Positions 36,434 through 43,954 of a stretch of DNA of 45,345 nt are shown piece after piece. The stretch covers positions 1-45,345 of the forward strand of contig MEUB01000020.1 in the NCBI GenBank assembly GCA_001771535.1. The letters are read 5' to 3'. The first letter of the stretch is position 1. Each line of letters starts with the position of its first letter. A program made the translations under genes and the position numbers. The notes under the pieces are model-generated. The model did no database searches. It saw only the letters and a program-made list of their open reading frames with translations, and was not told the DNA's origin. This DNA comes from a candidate division WOR-1 bacterium RIFOXYB2_FULL_37_13. Lineage in GTDB: Bacteria; Margulisbacteria; WOR-1; XYC2-FULL-46-14; XYC2-FULL-37-10.

Positions 36434-36814
36434 ATGGCAAGAATAGCTGGGGTGGATCTTCCACCGGAAAAAAGGATTGAAATTGCACTTACATATATTT
36501 ATGGAATAGGCAGGTCTTTGTCTGTCAGAATTCTTAAGGATTCCGGCATTGATTTATCAATGAAATCGAAAGAATTAACAGATGATCAAATATTAAGATT
36601 AAGAGAAGTGCTTAAGGATTATACTGTGGAAGGTGATTTGAGAAAAGATATTTCTCAAAATATAAAGCGTTTAAAAGATATAAATTCTTATCGTGGAAAC
36701 CGCCACAGAAAAAATTTGCCTTGTCGTGGGCAGAGGACTTGTACCAATGCTCGTACAAGGCGCGGTGTCCGTAAAACTGTTGGCGGTAAAAAACAAGAGG
36801 AAAAGAGAGGTTAA
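36434..36814 (+). CDS. rpsM: Small ribosomal subunit protein S13 (uS13)
   Basis: The 126-residue S13 starts [14 protein letters not shown] and has IYGIGRSLS plus the C-terminal [25 protein letters not shown], which contacts tRNA and bridges to the 50S. It opens the alpha-type gene group (rpsM, rpsK, rpsD, rpoA, rplQ). In E. coli this gene's leader is the S4-regulated site; here the equivalent position holds the heptamer array. Confidence 0.96.
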   Translation: MARIAGVDLPPEKRIEIALTYIYGIGRSLSVRILKDSGIDLSMKSKELTDDQILRLREVLKDYTVEGDLRKDISQNIKRLKDINSYRGNRHRKNLPCRGQRTCTNARTRRGVRKTVGGKKQEEKRG

Positions 36815-36817
36815 AAT

Positions 36818-37204
36818 ATGGCAGAAGTCGTTAAAAAAAGAATAAAAATTAGAAAAGGGATTAGTCGAGGAGTGGCGCACATAAAAGCTACTTTTAATAA
36901 TACCATTATTACAATAACAGAACCAAATGGATCGGCCATTGCTTTTTCTTCTGCTGGAGCCGTTGGCTTTAAGGGAACTAAAAAAGGGACTCCCTTTGCG
37001 GCTCAGTTGGCAGCGGAAGGAGTAGGGCGTAAAGCTCTGGAAGCTGGGGTAAAAGAGGTTGATGTTTTGGTTAAGGGACCCGGATCAGGAAGAGAAACAG
37101 CAATCAGAGCCTTACAGGCTTCAGGGTTGTCTATTTTATCTATTAAAGATGTTACGCCTATTCCGCACAATGGGTGCAGACCTAAAAAAAGGAGGAGAGT
37201 CTAA
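36818..37204 (+). CDS. rpsK: Small ribosomal subunit protein S11 (uS11)
   Basis: The 128-residue S11 has the family blocks [40 protein letters not shown] and the C-terminal [17 protein letters not shown]. It lies on the 30S platform near the E-site mRNA. Confidence 0.97.
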   Translation: MAEVVKKRIKIRKGISRGVAHIKATFNNTIITITEPNGSAIAFSSAGAVGFKGTKKGTPFAAQLAAEGVGRKALEAGVKEVDVLVKGPGSGRETAIRALQASGLSILSIKDVTPIPHNGCRPKKRRRV

Positions 37205-37206
37205 AA

Positions 37207-37824
37207 ATGAGCAGATCATCCTCTTCATGTAGACAGTGTAGAAGAGAAAGGCAAAAGCTTTTTTTAAAAGGGGAGCGTTGTTTTACTGCAAAATGCGCGG
37301 TTGAAAGGAGAAATTATCCTCCCGGCCAGCATGGAGCAGCAAAGCCTCGTTTTACGGAATATTCTATAAGGCTTAGAGAAAAACAAAAGGCCAGAAGAAT
37401 TTATGGAATTGTTGAAAAGCAATTTAGAAAATACTTTGAAATTGCGGCAGAAAAATCCGGTGTGACTGGCGATATTTTATTAGAATTATTGGAGAGAAGA
37501 TTGGACAATGTCGTTTTCAGGCTAGGATATGCTCCGTCAAGGCAGGCGGCAAGACAGCTTGTCAGACATGGGCATGTTAAGGTAAACGGCAAAAAAGTTA
37601 ATATTCCTTCATATCAAGTCAAGATTAACGAAGAAATCAGTTTATCTCTTAAATTATCTGTTAAACTGTTGGATTTAAGGCGTGAAGCTTTGAAAGAATA
37701 TGTTCCGCCAGCATGGCTTACAATAACCGGAGATTTTCAAGGAAAAGTTGTTGGTTTGCCGACAAGTGATGATATAGAAAAATTGATTCAAGTTTCATTG
37801 ATAGTTGAGCATTATTCTAAATAA
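37207..37824 (+). CDS. rpsD: Small ribosomal subunit protein S4 (uS4), zinc-binding
   Basis: The 205-residue S4 has the N-terminal zinc motif C8, C11, C25, C30, the NYPPGQHG turn and an S4 RNA-binding domain (RLDNVVFRLGYAPSRQAARQLVRHGHVKVNGK). It is a primary 16S binder and in several bacteria a translational repressor of its own operon. A 66-nt repeat begins immediately after its stop codon. Confidence 0.97.
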   Translation: MSRSSSSCRQCRRERQKLFLKGERCFTAKCAVERRNYPPGQHGAAKPRFTEYSIRLREKQKARRIYGIVEKQFRKYFEIAAEKSGVTGDILLELLERRLDNVVFRLGYAPSRQAARQLVRHGHVKVNGKKVNIPSYQVKINEEISLSLKLSVKLLDLRREALKEYVPPAWLTITGDFQGKVVGLPTSDDIEKLIQVSLIVEHYSK

Positions 37825-37890
37825 CTCTCATCTTGTATCAGGTAATTTGAGGGTTAGTCAGTATGATCCCTCTTCCAAAGGGAGATGGGA
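37825..37890 (+). repeat. 66-nt intergenic repeat element, copy 1 (rpsD-rpoA)
   Basis: The element starts with CTCTCATC directly after the rpsD stop and, 43 nt later, has the hairpin CCCTCTTCC-AAA-GGGAGATGGG with one mismatch. The same two blocks with the same 43-nt spacing recur after rpsI (40244-40309). The rpsD-proximal part can also form an 8-bp stem, AACTCTCA with TGAGGGTT. The element explains why an in-frame ATG at 37863 is not the rpoA start. Confidence 0.65.
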
Positions 37891-37913
37891 ATGGGAAAAA
37901 AGGAGGAAGGCTT

Positions 37914-38864
37914 GTGATAATGTTAGGTGATAAACCGTGGGTTAGATATGAAGAGGAATCAGAGACCTATGGGAGGTTTGTTGTTGAGCCCTTGGAGAGC
38001 GGTTATGCGGCTACTTTGGGGAATGCTTTAAGGAGGGTTTTGCTTTCTTCCTTGCAGGGTGCGGCTATTACATCTGTCCGAATAGAAGGTGTGCCTCATG
38101 AGTTTTCGACCATTGAGAATGCGAAAGAAGATGTTTTGCAAATAATTCTTAATTTAAAGGAAATTTATTTTAGATCTCATTCTGATATGCCGAAAGTTGT
38201 CACATTGAAAGTTAAGAAAAAAGGAGAGGTGACCGCAGGCGAAATAGAACACGATGCGGAAATTGAAATAATCAATCCGGACAAAATAATTGCGACTCTC
38301 GACAGTAATACAAAGCTTGAAATGGAAATGATAATAGAAAAGGGAAAAGGCTATATTCCTTCGGAACGCAATAAAAAACCTAATCTTCCTATAGGATCAA
38401 TTCCTATTGATTCTATTTTTACTCCTGTCCGCAAGGTGAATATGATAACAGAGGAGGTTCGTGTTGGGCAGGAGATAGATCATGATCGTCTTATTCTCCA
38501 TGTCTGGACAAATGGAGCAATTAAGCCGGATGACGCGGTCAGAGAGAGCGCAAAAATATTGGGTAAACATATAGATCTTTTTGTTAATTTGGGTGAACCA
38601 ATGGAAGTTGTCGCTAAGGCTGTTGAGAAAAGAGAAGATGTGGAATCTTCAGTGCTTGAAATGTCGCTTGAAGACCTTGAGCTTTCTGCCAGATCTCTTA
38701 ATTGTTTAAAAAGGGCCAATATTAATACAGTTGGGGAACTTATTTCATTTAGCGAAGAAGAGCTTATGAAATTTAAGAATTTTGGCGGAAAGTCATTGGT
38801 TGAAGTTAAAGAAAAACTTGCTGAGTATAAGTTGAATTTTAAGGGGGGGAGTAATGAGGCATAA
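37914..38864 (+). CDS. rpoA: DNA-directed RNA polymerase subunit alpha
   Basis: The protein is about 316 residues. The N-terminal domain (PLESGYAATLGNALRRVLLSS) dimerises to start polymerase assembly. The C-terminal domain (LSARSLNCLKRANINTVGEL) binds UP elements and activators. I start at GTG 37914 because AAGGAGG at 37900-37906 fits it; ATG 37920 is the alternative. A longer frame from ATG 37863 would translate the intergenic repeat and is unlikely. The end overlaps rplQ by 11 nt. Confidence 0.95.
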   Translation: MIMLGDKPWVRYEEESETYGRFVVEPLESGYAATLGNALRRVLLSSLQGAAITSVRIEGVPHEFSTIENAKEDVLQIILNLKEIYFRSHSDMPKVVTLKVKKKGEVTAGEIEHDAEIEIINPDKIIATLDSNTKLEMEMIIEKGKGYIPSERNKKPNLPIGSIPIDSIFTPVRKVNMITEEVRVGQEIDHDRLILHVWTNGAIKPDDAVRESAKILGKHIDLFVNLGEPMEVVAKAVEKREDVESSVLEMSLEDLELSARSLNCLKRANINTVGELISFSEEELMKFKNFGGKSLVEVKEKLAEYKLNFKGGSNEA

Positions 38865-39204
38865 GCGTAAACTAAAAAAGCTAGGTCGCCCTACTGACCA
38901 GCGTTTAGCCTTGCTAAGAGACGGAGTTTTGGCTCTCATTAAATATGGGAAGATTAAAACTACCGTTACTCGCGCAAAAGAAATTAGGAAAATGGCAGAA
39001 AAGCTTTTAACTTTAGGCAAAAAGGGGACAGTAGCGTCAAGGCGTGAAGCTTATAAAAAACTTGGGGACAGAGATTCGGTTGGGAAATTATTTGAGATAG
39101 CTTCCCGCTTTGCGGAGAGAAACGGTGGATTTACTAGGCAGACAAAAATTGGGGTGCGGCGTGGAGATGCGGTTGCAATAGCGTCTATTGAATTTGTTGA
39201 TTAA
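38854..39204 (+). CDS. rplQ: Large ribosomal subunit protein L17 (bL17)
   Basis: The 116-residue L17 begins [22 protein letters not shown] with [24 protein letters not shown], both typical; the usual GR-x-hxHR is slightly changed. It sits near the tunnel exit. GGGGGGAG inside rpoA acts as its ribosome-binding site. Confidence 0.95.
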   Translation: MRHKRKLKKLGRPTDQRLALLRDGVLALIKYGKIKTTVTRAKEIRKMAEKLLTLGKKGTVASRREAYKKLGDRDSVGKLFEIASRFAERNGGFTRQTKIGVRRGDAVAIASIEFVD

Positions 39205-39218
39205 TTAGGGGAGATAAT

Positions 39219-39644
39219 ATGAAAAAAGGGAAAACTTTTTCAGCGAAAGAGAAAGATATAAAAAGAGAAACATACGTTGTGGATGTAAAAGATAAAATTT
39301 TAGGGCGTATTGCTGCAAGGATTGCGACAGTTCTTCGCGGCAAGCATAAACCTATATTTACGCCACATGTTGATGTCGGAGACAATATAATTGTTATTAA
39401 CGCTAAAGACATTAAGGTTACAGGAAAAAAAGAAGAGAAAAAGATGTATTTTTCACATTCCGGATATCCTGGGGGAGCTAAACTTTTGGCATTTAAAGAT
39501 GTTATGGCTCGCGATCCCCGCAGGCTTTTAACTTTTGCTGTTAAGGGGATGCTGCCAAAAGGGCCATTAGGCAGAAGAATGATAAAAAAAATGACTGTAT
39601 ATCCCGGCTATAAAGAGATCTCTGGTAAGCCATTAGACATTTAG
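39219..39644 (+). CDS. rplM: Large ribosomal subunit protein L13 (uL13)
   Basis: The 141-residue L13 has [27 protein letters not shown], the FSHSGYPGG segment and [15 protein letters not shown]. It is an early 50S assembly protein. The rplM-rpsI pair is separate from the alpha group in many bacteria; here it follows rplQ by 14 nt. Confidence 0.96.
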   Translation: MKKGKTFSAKEKDIKRETYVVDVKDKILGRIAARIATVLRGKHKPIFTPHVDVGDNIIVINAKDIKVTGKKEEKKMYFSHSGYPGGAKLLAFKDVMARDPRRLLTFAVKGMLPKGPLGRRMIKKMTVYPGYKEISGKPLDI

Positions 39645-39652
39645 GAGGAGAC

Positions 39653-40243
39653 ATGACTGAGAAGAAGATTATAAAAAAGAAGGATGTTGCTGGAGTCAAA
39701 AAACGGAGTTCAAACCTTAAGCAGGAAGATAAAACGGATGAGAATTTTGTAGAAGAAGATATAAAACAGGATGCTTCTGCTTTAAATAACGACAAAGAAG
39801 GCCTGCCTGCTTTTGTCATGAAAAACGAGAAAAAATTTACAGGAAAACTTCCAAAAGTGTTTCATCGTGGGACAGGAAGAAGAAAAACAGCTATTGCATC
39901 TGTTTACATATACGCGGGAAGAGGAGATATCTTTGTGAATGCAAGGCCATGCAATGAATATTTTTGTAATAGGCCTGTTCTGATTACTACAATTTTTAAA
40001 CCTTTGGAAGAAGTAAAAATGAAAACCAATTTTGATATTAATGCGAGACTTAGCGGAGGAGGGCTTTCTGCCCAAGCAGATGCCTTAAGGCATGGGATCG
40101 CAAGAGCATTAATTAGTTTTAATCCTGAGCTCCGTAAAATATTGAGGCCTCTTGATTTGCTAAAAAGAGATCCTCGAATGAAAGAGCGTAAAAAGTACGG
40201 TCTCAAAAAAGCTAGAAAGGCCTTCCAATATACAAAGAGATAG
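39653..40243 (+). CDS. rpsI: Small ribosomal subunit protein S9 (uS9) with N-terminal extension
   Basis: Residues about 70-196 are S9: HRGTGRRKTAIASVYIYAG, a GGGLSAQADALRHGIARAL core, and the tail ending KKARKAFQYTKR. The final arginine reaches the P-site tRNA. The first ~69 residues are additional, first lysine-rich and then acidic and probably disordered. The ATG at 39653 has an excellent AGGAGGAG site, while the internal M56 has none, so the extension is likely translated. It is the last ribosomal gene of the run. Confidence 0.94.
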   Translation: MTEKKIIKKKDVAGVKKRSSNLKQEDKTDENFVEEDIKQDASALNNDKEGLPAFVMKNEKKFTGKLPKVFHRGTGRRKTAIASVYIYAGRGDIFVNARPCNEYFCNRPVLITTIFKPLEEVKMKTNFDINARLSGGGLSAQADALRHGIARALISFNPELRKILRPLDLLKRDPRMKERKKYGLKKARKAFQYTKR

Positions 40244-40309
40244 CCCTCACCCAATTCTTGGCATTTTGTAGATTGGCAGGTAATAACCCTCTCCCAAAGG
40301 GAGAGGGAG
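40244..40309 (+). repeat. 66-nt intergenic repeat element, copy 2 (after rpsI)
   Basis: CCCTCACC begins directly after the rpsI stop. After the same 43-nt offset as in copy 1 comes the perfect hairpin CCCTCTCCC-AAA-GGGAGAGGG (40287-40307). No T run follows, so a simple intrinsic terminator is not evident. The rest of the gap to 40338 holds only the ribosome-binding site of the aminotransferase gene. Confidence 0.7.
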
Positions 40310-40338
40310 CGTGTAGTAAATAAGAGGGGGATAAGAAT

Positions 40339-41490
40339 ATGTCAAAAAGAAAGCAGATTAAGTATAATTTGATGATTCCTGGTCCTACTCCGATTCCAAC
40401 AAGAGTTTTGTCCGCAATGAATCACGATATGATAGGGCACAGAGGGCCTCTTTTTTCCGCTGTCATGAAAGATGTCATGGAGAAACTAAAATGGGCATTT
40501 GATACAAAAAATGACATTTTTATTTATCCTTCTTCAGGTACCGGTGGCATGGAAGTTGCAGTTGTAAACACTCTTTCTCCAGGCGACAAAGTTATAGTTT
40601 TGAATATCGGAAATTTTGGTTCCCGTTTTGTTAAAATCTGCAAAGCTTACGGTGTTGATGTAAATGATGTTAAATTTGAACGAGGAAAATCGGCTGATTG
40701 CGAGACATTAAGAGCTGAACTTAAAAAAGGAGCTGTAAAAGCAGTCCTTTTTCAACAAAATGAGACTTCTACCGGAGTTATAAATGATGTTGAAGCGCTT
40801 TCTAAAGTTGTAAGAGAAATTCAAAAAGATGCTTTGATTATTGTTGATGCGGTATCAGGCATGATGGCGGCTCCTCTTAAAACTGATGAATGGGATTTGG
40901 ATATTGTTGTTGCAGGATCACAAAAGGCATTTATGGTTCCTCCGGGTGTCTCTGCTGTTTCTATTTCACAACGCGCGTGGAAAGCTCATGAAGCGTCAAA
41001 ATGCTCCAAACACTACTGGGATTTTTCTCTTATGAAAGAGCAAGCTCCCAAAGGGCATACTTATACAACTCCTCCCGAATCACTTATTTTTGGTATGCAA
41101 GAAGGGCTTAAGATGCTACAAGAAGAGGGGAAAGAGAATGTATTTGCACGGCATAAGGCCAATCGTGATTTGGTAAGGGCGGCGGCAAGGGGGCTTGGAC
41201 TTCGACTTTTAGCTGACGACTCATGTGCATCACCTGCCGTAACCGCAATTTTTCCTCCAGAAGGGATTGATGGTGAAGAAATAAGGACTCTTATGAGGGA
41301 AGATTTTAATGTTGAAGTTGCCCCTGGGCAATCGGAGCTTAAGGGAAAAGTTTTCAGGATAGGGCATCTGGGCTATGTCGATTCACTTGATATTATAGGA
41401 GCTTTTGCGGCGCTCGAAGTTTTATTTAAACGCTTAGGAGCCAAGACTAACTTTGGCGCAGGGGTTAAAGCCGCGATGGAACTATTGTAA
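40339..41490 (+). CDS. Class V pyridoxal-phosphate aminotransferase (alanine/serine-glyoxylate type)
   Basis: The 383-residue protein matches the alanine-glyoxylate / serine-pyruvate aminotransferase branch. It has NLMIPGPTPIPTRVL at the start, the PLP-phosphate loop SSGTGGMEVA (65-74), the PLP-nitrogen aspartate D170 in IVDAVSGM and the Schiff-base lysine K196 in AGSQKAFMVPPG. A late VAPGQSELKGKVFRIGHLG block is also typical. In many bacteria such enzymes pair with SerA in serine or glycine metabolism, and serA begins at 44960. The exact amino donor cannot be told from sequence. Confidence 0.85.
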   Translation: MSKRKQIKYNLMIPGPTPIPTRVLSAMNHDMIGHRGPLFSAVMKDVMEKLKWAFDTKNDIFIYPSSGTGGMEVAVVNTLSPGDKVIVLNIGNFGSRFVKICKAYGVDVNDVKFERGKSADCETLRAELKKGAVKAVLFQQNETSTGVINDVEALSKVVREIQKDALIIVDAVSGMMAAPLKTDEWDLDIVVAGSQKAFMVPPGVSAVSISQRAWKAHEASKCSKHYWDFSLMKEQAPKGHTYTTPPESLIFGMQEGLKMLQEEGKENVFARHKANRDLVRAAARGLGLRLLADDSCASPAVTAIFPPEGIDGEEIRTLMREDFNVEVAPGQSELKGKVFRIGHLGYVDSLDIIGAFAALEVLFKRLGAKTNFGAGVKAAMELL

Positions 41491-41525
41491 GCCTGTTTTT
41501 GGGATATAAAAGCTTAGTTTCAGAT

Positions 41526-42314
41526 ATGAGTAAGGTTCTTTTAACTATTCAATATGACGGCTCTTCTTTTTCAGGATACGAGCTTCAGCCCGACAAGCGT
41601 TCTGTTCGGGGTGAGCTAGAAAATGCCCTTTCAAAAATATTTGGCCAAAAAATTGATATAAACGCGGTTTCTCGCACAGATGCAGGTGTTCATGCTATTT
41701 CTCAAATTGTTTCTTTTTCTGTCGACCACAAAATGCCAGCTCAAAAAATCGCGTATATTTTAAACGCTTTTTTACCTCCTGACATAAGGGCGATAGATTC
41801 AAAAGAGATAAAAAGCCGAGAAAAGATCCGTCATCTGGTTAAATATAAGGAATATCAGTATCTTATTTTTAACGGAAAGATACTTCCTCCTTTTTTTAGG
41901 CATTATGTCTGGCATCTTCATCAAAAACTCGATCTTAAAAAAATAAAAAAGGCCGCCAAATATTTTGAAGGGAAATACAACTTTAAATCTTTTTGTGCTT
42001 CACGATCTAATTTATATTTACGAGGAAAAAAGCTTAAAAATTCTGATTTTGTAAGGACTATTTATAAAGTTTCAATTTCAAACAAAAAGATAAACTTATG
42101 GGACGGTTGTTCTATTCCTGTCATCAGCCTTAAGTTTAAAGGGGATGGCTTTTTGTACAAAATGATTCGCAATATTGTGGGGACTTTGGTTGAAGTGGGG
42201 CTTGGCAAGAGAGAGCCGTCAGATATTAAAAAGATAATCGCTAAAAAGAGCAGGAAATATGCGGGAAGATGCGCGCCGGGGGAGGGATTGTGCTTGGTGA
42301 GGGTTTCATTTTGA
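41526..42314 (+). CDS. truA: tRNA pseudouridine38-40 synthase TruA
   Basis: The 262-residue protein has the family opening LLTIQYDGSSFSGY, the catalytic aspartate D52 in SRTDAGVHA, and the late block GDGFLYKMIRNIVGTLVEVG. It isomerises uridines in the tRNA anticodon stem. ATG 41526 gives the normal N-terminus; a TTG at 41499 would add nine residues. No strong ribosome-binding site is visible for either. The gene lies 35 nt after the aminotransferase. Confidence 0.93.
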   Translation: MSKVLLTIQYDGSSFSGYELQPDKRSVRGELENALSKIFGQKIDINAVSRTDAGVHAISQIVSFSVDHKMPAQKIAYILNAFLPPDIRAIDSKEIKSREKIRHLVKYKEYQYLIFNGKILPPFFRHYVWHLHQKLDLKKIKKAAKYFEGKYNFKSFCASRSNLYLRGKKLKNSDFVRTIYKVSISNKKINLWDGCSIPVISLKFKGDGFLYKMIRNIVGTLVEVGLGKREPSDIKKIIAKKSRKYAGRCAPGEGLCLVRVSF

Positions 42315-42327
42315 AAAAACCTACTAA

Positions 42328-42465
42328 TTTGTGGATGTTCCATGCCACAGGGTTATAAGAAAAGACGGTAATATTGGCGGATATGCAAAGGGGAGTGCAA
42401 GGAAAGTTGAGATTTTAAAAACAGAAGGATATTTTTCTCGCGTTTTTCACCACAGCTGTTTTTGA
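42328..42465 (+). pseudogene. 3' remnant of an O6-methylguanine-DNA methyltransferase gene
   Basis: After a stop codon at 42325-42327, the frame reads [22 protein letters not shown] and continues [12 protein letters not shown] to a TGA at 42463-42465. PCHRVI is the alkyl-acceptor motif of Ogt/Ada/MGMT proteins, and DG-x-IGGYAxG...LLxxEG is the conserved block after it. The whole N-terminal part (more than 100 residues) is missing and there is no credible start, so this is a fragment. It probably reflects a deletion between truA and the lost gene. Confidence 0.8.
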
Positions 42466-42478
42466 AAATAAAATACGG

Positions 42479-43591
42479 TTAAACAAATTCCTCAAACACT
42501 AGATTTGCAAGCATAAGTCCGCGTTTTGATAGTTTTATATTGTTTCCTTCATGTTCTAAAAGGTTCGCTTTTATTAATTTTGACATTTTTTCTTCATAGC
42601 CTTTGAATTTTTGAGTTGGAATTCCATCGATAAGGCGGAGACCCATAAAAAGGGTTTCGGATGAATCTTTTCCCGTTGGGGTGGTTCGCGAACCACCCTT
42701 ACAATCGAGGAGAAGATATTCCTCAATCGATTCCGTGTTATTCCATCTTTTTCCGTCTATGTGCGAATGCGCGCCTGCGCCTATGCCCAAATAATTGCCG
42801 TTTTGCCAGTAATTTAAATTGTGCTTGGATTCAAACCCTAGTTCTGCGAAGTTTGAAATTTCGTAATGTTTATAACCATGAGATTTCAAGAAATCCATTG
42901 TGTATTCATACATTTCGGCATCAAGGTCTTCTTCGTAATCTCGCCTTCCTTTGAATGAGAGAGTTTTAAATAACGGCGTTCCTTCTTCTATCTGGAGGTT
43001 GTAAGTTGAGATATGTTTAGGTTCAAGCTTAACTGCTTGTTCCAAGTCATGCTTCCATTCATTAAGTGTTTGGTTTGGAATAGCGAAAATAAAATCTATG
43101 CTGATATTTTTAAACCCTGCCGATTTTGCATCTTCCACGGCTTTATAAATTTGTTTTGAATCATGAATTCTTCCTAAAGTTTTTAAATGTTTATCATTAA
43201 AGCTTTGAGCTCCGAGAGAAATTCTATTTATTCCAAGATTATGCAAAACTTTAAGATATTCTTTGTTTACAGTGCCTGGGTTGGCTTCAATTGAGATTTC
43301 AAGGGAAGAGAAATTAGGAATTAGAGATTTGAGATTAGAAATTAGAGATTGGAAATTAGATATTGAAAGAAGAGAAGGAGTCCCGCCGCCAAAATAGATT
43401 GTTTTTAAATCCGCAATCCGTCCCGATCCGATCGAGGCTAAATCCAAACAATGTATTTCATATATTAATTTATCAACATACGCGCCGATCAATTCTTCTT
43501 TGCCCTCATATGAAACAAAATCACAATAACTGCATTTTTGTTTGCAGAAGGGGATATGGATATAAAGACTTAACGTACTATGCTCTTTCAT
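42479..43591 (-). CDS. hemW: HemW-like radical SAM heme chaperone
   Basis: The 370-residue protein begins YIHIPFCKQKCSYCDF, where C16, C20 and C23 bind the 4Fe-4S cluster. It continues with YFGGGTPSLL, EANPGT, ISLGAQSFN and GIGAGAHSH, all HemW/oxygen-independent coproporphyrinogen oxidase-like blocks. HemW proteins deliver heme, and genuine HemN activity is less likely given the single-cluster CxxxCxxC form. Two repeat elements lie inside the coding sequence in frame, at residues about 75-93 and 298-308. No Shine-Dalgarno precedes ATG 43591; a TATAAT at 43602-43607 suggests a very short leader. Confidence 0.9.
   Translation of the reverse strand: MKEHSTLSLYIHIPFCKQKCSYCDFVSYEGKEELIGAYVDKLIYEIHCLDLASIGSGRIADLKTIYFGGGTPSLLSISNFQSLISNLKSLIPNFSSLEISIEANPGTVNKEYLKVLHNLGINRISLGAQSFNDKHLKTLGRIHDSKQIYKAVEDAKSAGFKNISIDFIFAIPNQTLNEWKHDLEQAVKLEPKHISTYNLQIEEGTPLFKTLSFKGRRDYEEDLDAEMYEYTMDFLKSHGYKHYEISNFAELGFESKHNLNYWQNGNYLGIGAGAHSHIDGKRWNNTESIEEYLLLDCKGGSRTTPTGKDSSETLFMGLRLIDGIPTQKFKGYEEKMSKLIKANLLEHEGNNIKLSKRGLMLANLVFEEFV
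42679..42698. repeat. 20-bp perfect palindrome inside hemW
   Basis: GGGTGGTTCG followed by its exact reverse complement CGAACCACCC. It encodes part of KGGSRTTPTGK (residues 298-308) in a variable linker of HemW just before the conserved ETLFMGLRL block. Its GC-rich composition contrasts with the AT-rich surroundings. Confidence 0.85.
43313..43368. repeat. Heptanucleotide tandem array (8 units) inside hemW
   Basis: Eight consecutive 7-mers with consensus ATTRGAR can be read on the plus strand, starting ATTAGGA at 43313 and ending ATTGAAA at 43368. Because three units equal 21 nt, the protein shows a seven-residue echo: ISNFQSL, ISNLKSL, IPNFSSL. The segment falls between GGGTPSLL and the EANPGT strand, where HemW tolerates variation. 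Confidence 0.8.
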
Positions 43592-43601
43592 TTTTAAATT
43601 G

Positions 43602-43607
43602 ATTATA
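43602..43607 (-). promoter_or_regulatory. Candidate -10 box of hemW
   Basis: TATAAT on the minus strand ends 10 nt before ATG 43591. The -35 region is weak (TTTTTA about 17 nt upstream). If used, the transcript would start within a few bases of the start codon. Confidence 0.4.
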
Positions 43608-43671
43608 AAGCAAATACTACTGCATAAAAAGCTGTTTTTGATTGTATTACAAGTTAATTTTGTAAATTGAC

Positions 43672-43700
43672 TTTACAAGCTTGTTTTTGCATTGTATGAT
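43672..43700 (+). promoter_or_regulatory. Promoter of the decayed vapB locus with palindromic operator
   Basis: TTTACA at 43672-43677 and TATGAT at 43695-43700 are 17 nt apart. The perfect palindrome ACAAGCTTGT (43675-43684) overlaps the -35 and the spacer, where an autoregulatory antitoxin could bind. AAAAGGAG at 43718-43725 precedes the ATG at 43735. Confidence 0.55.
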
Positions 43701-43734
43701 TTTTATCACTTAAGGTGAAAAGGAGTGGATAGCT

Positions 43735-43940
43735 ATGACGGTTGAGACTACTGTTTCTAAAAGAGGACAAACGGCTGTGCCTGCTGATATTTGCAGGAAA
43801 TATGATATAAAAGCAGGACAAAAAATAGCATGGCTTGATTTAGGCAATATAATAACAATAATGCTATCTTAGTTCATAGGGATCCCGAGTTTGATGAACT
43901 AAAAGATATTGTTCGATGCATACATTTGTCTTATACATAA
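43735..43940 (+). pseudogene. Decayed VapBC locus: truncated AbrB antitoxin joined to a PIN-toxin tail
   Basis: ATG 43735 opens a 45-residue AbrB domain (TVSKRGQTAVPADICRKYDI) that stops at 43870-43872, losing the C-terminal toxin-binding part. The next bases, in another frame, read AILVHRDPEFDELKDIV and end at a TAA at 43938-43940. That is the characteristic C-terminal strand of a PIN toxin (compare KIVTGDPEFKSVEAIV in the intact VapC). About 110 toxin residues are missing, so an internal deletion removed the middle of the pair. The short AbrB peptide may still be made. Confidence 0.8.
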
Positions 43941-43954
43941 TTTAGGAGGCTTTT

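Noticed and set aside
37863-37913. Upstream ATG 37863 as the rpoA start
   Set aside because: It would translate the 66-nt repeat element and has no ribosome-binding site; AAGGAGG at 37900 points to GTG 37914.
40287-40307. Intrinsic terminator after rpsI
   Set aside because: The 9-bp stem is perfect but no T tract follows, and the same element occurs before rpoA inside the run; it is better called a repeat.
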